From Candidatus Magnetocorallium paracelense (GTDB lineage Bacteria; Nitrospirota; Thermodesulfovibrionia; Thermodesulfovibrionales; Magnetobacteriaceae), in assembly GCA_029001845.1 (NCBI GenBank), contig JAREWP010000097.1:1-46456 (forward strand): a stretch of 46,456 nt of DNA, given 5' to 3'. The notes under the pieces are model-generated. The model had not been told where the DNA came from, made no database searches, and was given only the letters and a program-made list of their open reading frames with translations. A program made the position numbers and the translations under genes. Below, in pieces: positions 9,684-16,942 of this stretch (within the stretch, counting starts at the first letter, position 1; every line of letters begins with the position of its first letter).

Positions 9684-9714
9684 CCTCCGATCCCTGAACT
9701 CTGCAAACAGTTAC
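9684..9714 (-). repeat. Possible copy of the GATCCCTGA repeat
   Basis: CTCCGATCCCTGAACTCTG followed by CAAACAGTTACG resembles the repeats at 23541 and 32360. It lies in the spacer between the HPt-like gene and the kinase. The similarity is partial. Confidence 0.4.
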
Positions 9715-9724
9715 GCTCAGCGTC

Positions 9725-10114
9725 TTAAAGAGCAGAAAGAACAAACAGATTGGTTACTATTTCGTGCAATCTTTTAAACTCTGCTTCAACTCTGTTAAAT
9801 AGTGTAGTTGCTTCCTGAAGATTTCCCTTTAATATGGCTTGTTCGACTTTTAATGAGGTTTTAGCGATAAGGTTTGCATTAATGTTAACAGAAGCGCCCC
9901 TGATGTTATCGGCGCGCATCCTGATTTGACGAATATCGCCTTCCTCAATGGCTTGCCGTAAAGTGTCCAGTTTTTTCGGCATATCCATACAATAGGCAGT
10001 TAACATTTTTCTTACAAGTTTTTTATCGCCATCTAAACGCTTTATTAATTTTGGTAAATCTATAATTAAACTTATATTACAACTATAATCGTTTGTTTCT
10101 TTGTTATTCATCAT
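9725..10114 (-). CDS. Stand-alone HPt-like protein lacking the phospho-histidine
   Basis: A 129-residue helical protein, clearly paralogous to the HPt domain at the C-terminus of the neighbouring kinase (shared runs: L.GD.KL..., DMPK.L..L..A.EE.D, then IRGAS.NI.A against IKGASSNIKA). At the active site the kinase reads QAHSIKGAS, whereas this protein reads RADNIRGAS, with Asp69 in place of the phospho-accepting His. The lysine of the motif is Arg. It therefore cannot carry a phosphoryl group in the usual way, and might act as a binding decoy or inhibitor of receiver domains. It lies 97 bases upstream of the kinase start on the same strand. The ribosome site is weak. Confidence 0.85.
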   Translation of the reverse strand: MMNNKETNDYSCNISLIIDLPKLIKRLDGDKKLVRKMLTAYCMDMPKKLDTLRQAIEEGDIRQIRMRADNIRGASVNINANLIAKTSLKVEQAILKGNLQEATTLFNRVEAEFKRLHEIVTNLFVLSAL

Positions 10115-10202
10115 TCTATTTCATGTAGATGGACAGTGACAGACCAATTTATTTCTGTACTCTCCCCAAGAGATTAAAATTTTATAAAGAGATAAAAACA
10201 AA

Positions 10203-10363
10203 GCGTCTTCTTTTCAATACTCCTCTTAGGTGAGATGCGAAACCAAGCTCATTAATCAAGAATCATGCCAATTATAAATGTTGTTTTTTCTTATACTGAG
10301 GAATACTTTTTTCCAAATCAGTGTCTTCTTTTTCAAGACATGTATTAAAAAAGAAGACGCCGG
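10203..10363. repeat. Imperfect inverted repeat, about 160 bp
   Basis: The left arm GCGTCTTCTTTTCAATAC (10203) pairs with the right arm GTATTAAAAAAGAAGACGCC ending near 10363, with a few mismatches. A related GTGTCTTCTTTTTCAAGACA lies between them. It may be a miniature element or a relic; no second copy is present in the window. Confidence 0.5.
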
Positions 10364-10567
10364 TATTGAAGTCGTTATTATAAAAGCTGTGGTTTTACAA
10401 TATAAGGACAAGCTTTTTTTCTATTTTGTAATCGTGCTACAATACTGTTAACAATATCTATTATAAAATTGATAAGATAATGTTTAAAGTTTAGGACCGG
10501 TTGTCATTGGTGTAAATCTCTTCATAAAGTTGTATCAATGGCTGATCAACGGCATACCCGTCTGATG

Positions 10568-10573
10568 TATAAT
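10568..10573 (+). promoter_or_regulatory. Candidate -10 box for a leaderless start of the 10581 gene
   Basis: A perfect TATAAT ends seven bases before the ATG, and no Shine-Dalgarno sequence is present. Transcription would begin at or next to the start codon. The -35 region is poor. Confidence 0.4.
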
Positions 10574-10580
10574 ATGCATA

Positions 10581-12161
10581 ATGAATAACCATATCAAAAT
10601 ACTACTATTGGAAGATAATCCGGATCATCTGGATCTGTTCAATGCCCATCTGGAAATGACATCATTCCATAATGTATCTCCCGACATAACTGATTCACTT
10701 GAAGAGGGAGTTAAACTCCTGAACAAAAAAAAATATGACCTGCTCTTCCTTGATCTGACACTTATTGACAGCAATATTTTCAACACATTGGAGAAAATTA
10801 AGGATTTGACGGAATTCTGTCCCGTTGTCGTACTGACTTCACTGGATGACACAAAAACAATCCTTGATATCATACAAAAAGGGGCTGATGACTGTTTTCC
10901 GAAATCCGATTTGTCTCCCGGTTTGCTGGAACGAAGCATTCAGTTTAACATTGATCGTCGAGCTGATAAACAAAAATTAATGGCAAGTGAAGAGAGACTT
11001 CGCGCCCTGATTTCCAACATTCCCGGAGTATCTTACAGGTGCGCCCTTGATAAAGACTGGACAATGGAATTTATCAGTGACGCCATTTACATCCTGAGCG
11101 GCTATCCTTCTTCGGATTTCATAAACAACAAAGTTCGAAGTTATGCAGGTATAATACATCCTGATGACACGGAAATGGTCGAAAATACTGTATTAAAGGC
11201 TGTTAACATAAAAAAGCCTTTTGAGATACAGTACAGAGTAATTCATTTGGACGGCACTATTAAGTGGGTTTACGAAAGGGGACAGGCTTTTTTTAATAAG
11301 AACGGTGAAGTATGCTGTCTTGACGGTGTTATCGTTGATGATACGGTACGCAAAAAAATGGAAGATAATCTTCATGAGTTAAACAGAAACCTGGAGAAAA
11401 AGGTTAAAGAAGAGATAGAAAACAGGATGCAAAAGGAGCAGCTCTTAATCCAGCAGTCTAAGTTGGCCGCCATGGGTGATATGATCGGAGCAATAGCACA
11501 TCAGTGGAGGCAGCCTCTGAATGCTCTTGGAGTAATGATACAGGACATTCAGGATGCCTATGAATTTGGGGAGCTGGACAAGAAATATATCGATGAGATG
11601 GTAAAAGACTCAGGAGATCAGATTCAGTTTATGTCAAAGACTATCGATGATTTCAGAAACTTTTACAGAGCCTCTAAAGACAAAGAGACTTTCAGTGTTA
11701 TAAAAGCAATAAAGTCGGTTGTTTCTCTTCAGGACGCCCAACTAAAACATAATCGTATTAATGTTGTAATTGATTCGAAATCAACAGGAGCTCTGACAGT
11801 CACCGGTCATCCGAATGAATTTCAACAGGTCGTCATTAATATAATAAATAACGGGAGAGACGCCATTATAGAAGCAAGGGAAGAGAGAACATTAATCGAA
11901 GGAGAAAGTGAGATATCAATAGATATTTCCCTGGAAGAAGAGACAATAACCATAATTACCGAAAATAAAGGAAAGAATATCCCTGCAGAGATTATGAACA
12001 GAATATTTGAACCCTATTTTACGACCAAGAAACTAAATGAAGGAACCGGCATCGGGTTATATATGTCAAAGGTGATCATTGAAAACAATATGGGTGGCAG
12101 GTTATTCGCCACTAATGTAAGCGATGGCGTCAGGTTTACCATAGAATTGCCGGCAAGCTGA
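10581..12161 (+). CDS. Receiver-PAS-histidine kinase with altered ATP-binding box
   Basis: A soluble protein of 526 residues. The receiver (1-125) has Asp58. The PAS domain (about 135-258) has a typical PAC edge (IIHPDD near 191, IKWVYERG near 227). A coiled coil leads to HisKA with His307 in IAHQWRQPLN, the form common in deltaproteobacterial kinases. The HATPase N-box (QQVVINIINNGRDAI) and the FEPYFTTK / GTGIGLYMSK boxes are intact. The G1 box, DxGxG in every other kinase of this window, reads NKGKN at 462-466: the adenine-contacting Asp is Asn and the last Gly is Asn. ATP binding may be weakened or lost. It could work as an allosteric or scaffold partner. It lies alone on the plus strand, followed by a pseudogene remnant. 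Confidence 0.9.
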   Translation: MNNHIKILLLEDNPDHLDLFNAHLEMTSFHNVSPDITDSLEEGVKLLNKKKYDLLFLDLTLIDSNIFNTLEKIKDLTEFCPVVVLTSLDDTKTILDIIQKGADDCFPKSDLSPGLLERSIQFNIDRRADKQKLMASEERLRALISNIPGVSYRCALDKDWTMEFISDAIYILSGYPSSDFINNKVRSYAGIIHPDDTEMVENTVLKAVNIKKPFEIQYRVIHLDGTIKWVYERGQAFFNKNGEVCCLDGVIVDDTVRKKMEDNLHELNRNLEKKVKEEIENRMQKEQLLIQQSKLAAMGDMIGAIAHQWRQPLNALGVMIQDIQDAYEFGELDKKYIDEMVKDSGDQIQFMSKTIDDFRNFYRASKDKETFSVIKAIKSVVSLQDAQLKHNRINVVIDSKSTGALTVTGHPNEFQQVVINIINNGRDAIIEAREERTLIEGESEISIDISLEEETITIITENKGKNIPAEIMNRIFEPYFTTKKLNEGTGIGLYMSKVIIENNMGGRLFATNVSDGVRFTIELPAS

Positions 12162-12224
12162 ACATCTGTTTTTTATGAAAAAGACGAAACCGGTCAGTAC
12201 CGTTAAAACACTATGTATATACTT

Positions 12225-12394
12225 TCAATATAAAACACAAAATCGCTCCTTTACAGCCTGTTCAAGACAGGTGAGTTTTGTTTCGTCGCTTATAAGCATG
12301 ACAGCACCCACGAGCCTTCCCATTTGATCATTTAAGGGAAAGGATCGTCCGACAGGCTTTAAAATCATTATGTTTTTGTCAAAATCGCTTATAT
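12225..12394 (-). pseudogene. Remnant of a second sigma-54 regulator (PAS/linker part)
   Basis: The minus strand encodes GAVMLISDETKL-CLEQAV-ERFC, nearly identical to the end of the PAS domain and linker of the sigma-54 regulator at 4741 (GAVMLISDETKLSYLEQAVNERYC). About 55 residues match before the frame ends at a stop where the intact protein continues into AAA+. There is no receiver and no AAA+ or HTH part. The upstream side runs straight into the start of the HD-GYP gene on the other strand. Silent differences show that it is an old paralogue rather than a fresh duplication. Confidence 0.8.
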
Positions 12395-12408
12395 GGAGAC
12401 CATAACAA

Positions 12409-13977
12409 TTGATGCAAGAGATTTCAAAAGCAAAGATATTAATCGTTGAAGATGAGCCGATAATCGCTACCGGAATCCAACGGCAGTTAGAGAGACTCGG
12501 ATATTCTGTTACGAATATCGTTTCGTCAGGAAAGGAGGCCATCGATGAAGTAAGCGGTAATCAACCTGATCTGATTTTGATGGATATTAAGCTCGATGGA
12601 GAAATGGACGGAATTACAGCTGCCGATCAAATTAGAAAACGATATAATATTCATGTTGTTTATCTTTCGGCCTATCAGGACGACAGCATGTTGAAACGAG
12701 CAAGAGTAACCGAACCTTATGGTTATCTTTTGAAACCACTAAATATAAAAGAAGTACATACCACGATTGAAATGGCTCTATATAAAAAGCAAATACATGA
12801 AAAAGAAGCCCGTCTTCTCCTGGAACTGGAAAAAGCAAATGAACAACTGGTATATAAGGCAATGGCTGAAAAACTCATCTCAGAAGTATCAACGGGGTTT
12901 ATTAATATTGAAACTGATGAGATAGACAGCGAAATCGGGAAATCATTGGAATTGGTTTGTAAATTCTTCGATATGGACGGAAGTTGCCTTTTTATAAAGT
13001 CCGACAATGAAAAGACGATCGACAGAGCTTATAATTGGCATGGACGGAACATAAAAGATTGCGGGAATAATCTGATCTTTCTGAAGACCGGGGAAATTCC
13101 GTGGTTAATGGGCAGACTGAACAGATTTGAGGTCACATATATACATCAACATGTCAGTCTTACGACAGAAGCCGAAAAGGAGAAAGAAATTTTACAGGCC
13201 GGCAATAGTCTTTTTCTAATCATACTGCCGATGAAATACAAAAACTCTCTCTTTGGGTTCCTGAGATTCGACTATATTGAAAGCCCTGACACATGGCGGG
13301 AAGAATATATTGAACAACTTAGAGTAATCGGGGAAATATTCACCAATGCCTTAGTGAGAAAAAGCTCCGAAAAAGCACTTCAGGAAACATTATCCGAGTT
13401 AAGGCAAACATTGAATAGCGTAATTCAGGCGCTGACAGCGACTCTGGAGATCAAAGACCCTTATACTGCCGGACATCAGCAAAGGGTTTCCGACTTAGCC
13501 GGAGCGATAGCAAAAGAGATGGGACTATCAAAAGATCAAATAGAAAGCATACGCGTAGCAGGGATCATGCACGACCTTGGAAAGATATGGATACCATCGG
13601 AAATCTTAACAAAACCGGTAAAATTACATAAAGTAGAATTTGATATCATTAAACAGCATGTACAAAGCGGGTATGAAATACTAAAAAAAATAGACTTTCC
13701 CTGGCCGATAGCAGACATTGTTCGACAGCACCATGAAAAAATGGATGGTTCCGGTTATCCCCTGGGTCTGTCTGGAGAGGAAATATCGATAGAGGGCAGA
13801 GTTTTATGTGTAGCAGATATTGTGGAAGCAATCGCCTCTCACAGACCATATCGTCCGGCCCTTGGAATGGACAAAGCGCTGGAAGAGATTTCCAAAGGCA
13901 GAGACAAATTGTATGACTCTAAAGTAGTAGATGTTTGTATCAATCTGATTAAAGAGAAGAAATTTGTATTTAAGTAG
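12409..13977 (+). CDS. Receiver-HD-GYP cyclic-di-GMP phosphodiesterase
   Basis: Either TTG (12409) or the adjacent ATG (12412) starts the gene, with GGAG at 12395-12398. The 522-residue protein has a receiver domain (Asp59, LMDIKLDGEMDG), a helical linker, a GAF-like middle region (about 150-315) and a C-terminal HD-GYP domain. The HD pair is at 388-389 (MHDLGK), followed by HHEKMDGSGYPLGL at 441-454, which holds both the second metal-binding histidines and the GYP motif. All key residues for c-di-GMP hydrolysis are present. It gives the island a second-messenger output beside the sigma-54 route. Its start region directly abuts the remnant of the sigma-54 paralogue. Confidence 0.93.
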   Translation: MMQEISKAKILIVEDEPIIATGIQRQLERLGYSVTNIVSSGKEAIDEVSGNQPDLILMDIKLDGEMDGITAADQIRKRYNIHVVYLSAYQDDSMLKRARVTEPYGYLLKPLNIKEVHTTIEMALYKKQIHEKEARLLLELEKANEQLVYKAMAEKLISEVSTGFINIETDEIDSEIGKSLELVCKFFDMDGSCLFIKSDNEKTIDRAYNWHGRNIKDCGNNLIFLKTGEIPWLMGRLNRFEVTYIHQHVSLTTEAEKEKEILQAGNSLFLIILPMKYKNSLFGFLRFDYIESPDTWREEYIEQLRVIGEIFTNALVRKSSEKALQETLSELRQTLNSVIQALTATLEIKDPYTAGHQQRVSDLAGAIAKEMGLSKDQIESIRVAGIMHDLGKIWIPSEILTKPVKLHKVEFDIIKQHVQSGYEILKKIDFPWPIADIVRQHHEKMDGSGYPLGLSGEEISIEGRVLCVADIVEAIASHRPYRPALGMDKALEEISKGRDKLYDSKVVDVCINLIKEKKFVFK

Positions 13978-13992
13978 AAAGAAAGTTTCAGG

Positions 13993-14030
13993 AGCTGAAG
14001 GCTGACCGCTGATAGCTGACTGCTGTTTTT
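13993..14030 (+). repeat. AGCTGAT-type repeat downstream of the HD-GYP gene
   Basis: AGCTGAAGGCTGACCGCTG continues as ATAGCTGACTGCTGTTTTTAGG. It matches the units at 834 and (inverted) 1022, and sits between the HD-GYP stop and the next gene. Confidence 0.75.
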
Positions 14031-14081
14031 AGGTTAATTTATTTCATAACAAGCCCTTAATGCAGATTATGGAGGTTTTGC

Positions 14082-15119
14082 ATGATAAAATCGTATAGAG
14101 TTTTTCTAATAGTCTTATTCACGATAGCCTTTTTATTGACCAGGGAAGAGTTACTTCATGCTGACAATGATCCTGCCGGTGGAAAGCCCTTTTCTTATAA
14201 TCCTGCAGAGACGATAGAAATGACGCCTGAATGGCGCAGCCGGCCTGTTACCTATGACTCAAACAACAGAAACGCAGATATCGTACTCAATCTCGATCAA
14301 CAGACAGGTCGGGTAATCAAGGATGAGATAAAAAAATTTGCTGAAAAATTTGCTCTTACGATCGTCAGCTATGATGGCACCTGCGGTAATTCTGCAGGTT
14401 TACTCTACCGTAAGAAAGTGGATATCGGGGGATTCTGCTGCCCTCCGGACAGAACGGATCGACTCCCGGGCCTTACGTTCCACACTCTGGGCGTTACACC
14501 AATCGCAATCATTGTACACCCTGACAATCCGATAGAGAATATCACGCTCAAGGAAACGAGAGATCTTTTCACGGGAGAGATTGGCAGATGGTCCGAGCTC
14601 ATCGGATCTGATGAAAAAAAGGGCTACAATATACCGGTGCAACCTGTCGCCAGATTGCACTGCAAGAAAAGACCGGGCCATTGGCGCCTGCTCCTGGACA
14701 ATGATGAATTTTTCAGCCCCGATCTCCTGGAAGTGGGAACGATTCCGGACATGATATCCATTGTAGCTTCCAACAAAGGCGCGATCGGTCATGTCGCGCT
14801 CTGGTTTGCAGAAAAATTTTATAAAAACAGGGGAAAGGTCAAGGTACTGAAAATAGACGGGCATGTTCCCCATGTACAGGAAAATCTGATTACAGGTAGG
14901 TATCCGCTGTACAAGACCTTAAGCGTGACAACATGGGAGGATAAAGGAATCAAAAATCCTCATGCAACGACATTAGTCAATTTCATTTTAAAAAAAATCG
15001 AAGGACTGGATAACGATTTCTATATTGTTCCCTCCAAAAAATTGAGGCAGGCAGGATGGAGATTTGCAGGTAACGAACTTATTGGAGAGATAAGTTTCCC
15101 ATATGGAAAAAAACCTTAG
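14082..15119 (+). CDS. Periplasmic PstS-like substrate-binding protein
   Basis: The start is well supported by TATGGAGG ahead of the ATG. A 345-residue protein with an N-terminal signal sequence (hydrophobic 7-22, likely cut near residue 27). The body looks like the PBP-like domain of phosphate-binding proteins: an early Ser/Gly-containing region 'SYDGTCGNSAGLLY', 'VDIGG', 'LTFHTLGVTPIAIIVHPDNP', 'LTLKETRDLFTGEIGRWSELIG' and 'NKGAIGHVAL'. The last pieces are typical of PstS-family proteins. No ABC permease or ATPase gene is nearby. Instead the stop overlaps the start of a sensor kinase by 17 bases, so it most likely serves as a detachable ligand sensor for that kinase, not as a transporter component. 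The ligand is unknown; phosphate is a guess. Confidence 0.85.
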   Translation: MIKSYRVFLIVLFTIAFLLTREELLHADNDPAGGKPFSYNPAETIEMTPEWRSRPVTYDSNNRNADIVLNLDQQTGRVIKDEIKKFAEKFALTIVSYDGTCGNSAGLLYRKKVDIGGFCCPPDRTDRLPGLTFHTLGVTPIAIIVHPDNPIENITLKETRDLFTGEIGRWSELIGSDEKKGYNIPVQPVARLHCKKRPGHWRLLLDNDEFFSPDLLEVGTIPDMISIVASNKGAIGHVALWFAEKFYKNRGKVKVLKIDGHVPHVQENLITGRYPLYKTLSVTTWEDKGIKNPHATTLVNFILKKIEGLDNDFYIVPSKKLRQAGWRFAGNELIGEISFPYGKKP

Positions 15120-16887
15120 AAATACCTCCATTACACTAAAGATGATTTTTCTGACAGGATTCGTTGGTCTGTTTTTATGGTTTATCAGCGATACAATTTT
15201 GACATCAAAACTCAGGAACATCTTTCAGGAACAGTTGAACGAGAGCCTAAAACAGGATGTTATACAAGGACGTATCCGCTTTGACAACTACGTAAGAGCT
15301 CACTATCAGCTTGTTAAGCTGATCATCACTCAAAAAAGCCTGTACGACTATTTTAGAGACACGTTGCCCGGCAGTTGGCCCGAAGGGGAGGAAAATCGAC
15401 CAAAGTACTATACCAGACCTCCGCCCTGGTTCCCGAAAATCTCTGCATTACGTTCCCTTATTAAAGCCAGATACTTCCTTTTACTGGACAATGAAGGTCA
15501 TGTCCGGGAAGTCTATACCCGGAGTAAGGGGGGGCTTCCCGAATTTCTCATGGCCCCGACAAAACATTTGATTCAACTCAGTTACAGTGAAAACTTTATA
15601 ACCTCTATTGAGGAAGGATTCTTTCTGATCTCTTCGGATTCTGTACGGATCGAAGAGACAAACAGCACAGCCACCTTGTTACTCGCCACCCCGATAGACG
15701 ATAAATTCCTTCTTTCTTCTCAGGCGCATTATGGTTATGATCACTTACTTGCACTGGTTGGAGGAGCAAAACCTCACATCATTGTCAGTACGAATACAGA
15801 AATCATTCCGCCGGGGACAACGATCGAGAGTCTTGAAAAAGACTATATCGTTATAGGACAGGCCACATTCGACTACGGAAACTCTGATGTATTATTGACA
15901 TTCACCTCCCTGATCCCGAAATCAAAATTAGAGCAAATGACAAACTCCGTCCTTTCCAGGGAGCGATTCCTTCGAGGGATCACAGCCGCCATATTTGTAA
16001 TATCCTTTACACTGCTGATCACCTTTATCACCAACAGGATTAACAGGCTGAGCCTCAGGCTTACGGACTTTTCAAAAAACATCCTCGGAGTGAAAGACGA
16101 GGGCTATATGAGAGGCGACCAACTGCATGTACTGGAAGACCGTTTTCAACATATGATGGAAGAAGTAATGGATTCCCGTAAAGCCATGAAAGAGCATATG
16201 GATAACCTGGAAGTACTGGTGGAACAACGGACAGGCGAATTGGTCCGATCAAGGGAGGAGATAGAGGCGTCGCTTAAGGAAAAGGAGATACTGCTCCGGG
16301 AAATCCACCACCGTGTAAAGAATAACCTCCAAATCATCACAAGCCTTTTAGACCTCCAATCCGAATATGTCGAGGATCGGGCCGTACTGGAGATATTTAA
16401 TGACAGTCAAAGTCGAATACGAGCCATGGCGTTAATACATGAAGAGCTGTATAAATCAAAGGATCTGGACAGGATCGATATTGGCGTATATATCTCGGCT
16501 CTTGTGGAAAACCTCTTCTCAACATACCATCTCGATTCAAGTCCCGTTCATACGGATATCAGAGTGGAAGAGATTTTTCTGCCTATTGATCAGGCGAACT
16601 CATGCGGCCTTATTGTCAATGAATTGGTAAGTAACTCCCTGAAATATGCCTTTAAAGACGGAAGAGAAGGGAAAATCATTGTTAAGATACATGCTGAGAA
16701 CGGTAAAGGAGTCGTAATGGTTGTAGGCGACAACGGAATCGGCATATCTCCCTCCATAGATATAAACAAAACCGAGTCCCTCGGCCTGAGACTTGTGAAT
16801 CTCCTGGCCACAAGGAAACTCAAAGGTGCTCTTGATGTTCAAAGAGATAATGGAACGATCTTTAGAATCGTCTTTCCAAAGTCTTAG
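15103..16887 (+). CDS. Membrane sensor histidine kinase of the HisKA_2 family
   Basis: The start overlaps the preceding binding-protein gene by 17 bases, indicating translational coupling. The 594-residue protein has a transmembrane helix (about 13-30), a long extracytoplasmic sensor region (about 35-288), a second helix (about 291-310), a HAMP-like and coiled-coil linker (to about 395), then HisKA_2 with EIHHRVKNNLQ at 400-410; His403 is the likely phospho-acceptor. The HATPase has the N-box 'GLIVNELVSNSLKYAF' and the G1 box 'VGDNGIGI'. It probably detects its ligand through the PstS-like partner. Its receiver partner is not next door; the minus-strand receiver-kinases beyond the convergent end are candidates. 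Confidence 0.9.
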   Translation: MEKNLRNTSITLKMIFLTGFVGLFLWFISDTILTSKLRNIFQEQLNESLKQDVIQGRIRFDNYVRAHYQLVKLIITQKSLYDYFRDTLPGSWPEGEENRPKYYTRPPPWFPKISALRSLIKARYFLLLDNEGHVREVYTRSKGGLPEFLMAPTKHLIQLSYSENFITSIEEGFFLISSDSVRIEETNSTATLLLATPIDDKFLLSSQAHYGYDHLLALVGGAKPHIIVSTNTEIIPPGTTIESLEKDYIVIGQATFDYGNSDVLLTFTSLIPKSKLEQMTNSVLSRERFLRGITAAIFVISFTLLITFITNRINRLSLRLTDFSKNILGVKDEGYMRGDQLHVLEDRFQHMMEEVMDSRKAMKEHMDNLEVLVEQRTGELVRSREEIEASLKEKEILLREIHHRVKNNLQIITSLLDLQSEYVEDRAVLEIFNDSQSRIRAMALIHEELYKSKDLDRIDIGVYISALVENLFSTYHLDSSPVHTDIRVEEIFLPIDQANSCGLIVNELVSNSLKYAFKDGREGKIIVKIHAENGKGVVMVVGDNGIGISPSIDINKTESLGLRLVNLLATRKLKGALDVQRDNGTIFRIVFPKS

Positions 16888-16889
16888 TC

Positions 16890-16916
16890 GCTTATAAATG
16901 AAATTGCGCGCAAAAA
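16890..16916 (+). repeat. 27-bp motif in a convergent spacer, copy 1
   Basis: The bases begin GCTTATAAATGAAATTG and end GCGCAAAAA. The same motif, inverted and with one mismatch, lies at 43993-44019. Both copies are between convergent genes. Confidence 0.65.
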
Positions 16917-16942
16917 GCAACAATATTTTTGATTATCACTGT

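Larger units (their letters stand above)
10115..10580. other. 466-bp divergent spacer
   Basis: This region separates the minus-strand HPt-like gene from the plus-strand kinase at 10581. It is AT-rich, has no convincing frame, and contains one imperfect inverted repeat (10203-10363) and a TATAAT seven bases before the 10581 start codon. Confidence 0.6.

Noticed and set aside
6457-9744. Longer start for the hybrid kinase (adds 39 residues)
   Set aside because: The extra residues are not receiver-like, overlap the HPt-like gene, and the internal ATG at 9627 has a clear ribosome site.
12225-12542. 105-codon minus-strand frame as an intact gene
   Set aside because: Only the part below about 12394 resembles a regulator; the rest is antisense to the HD-GYP gene. 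It was called a pseudogene fragment instead.
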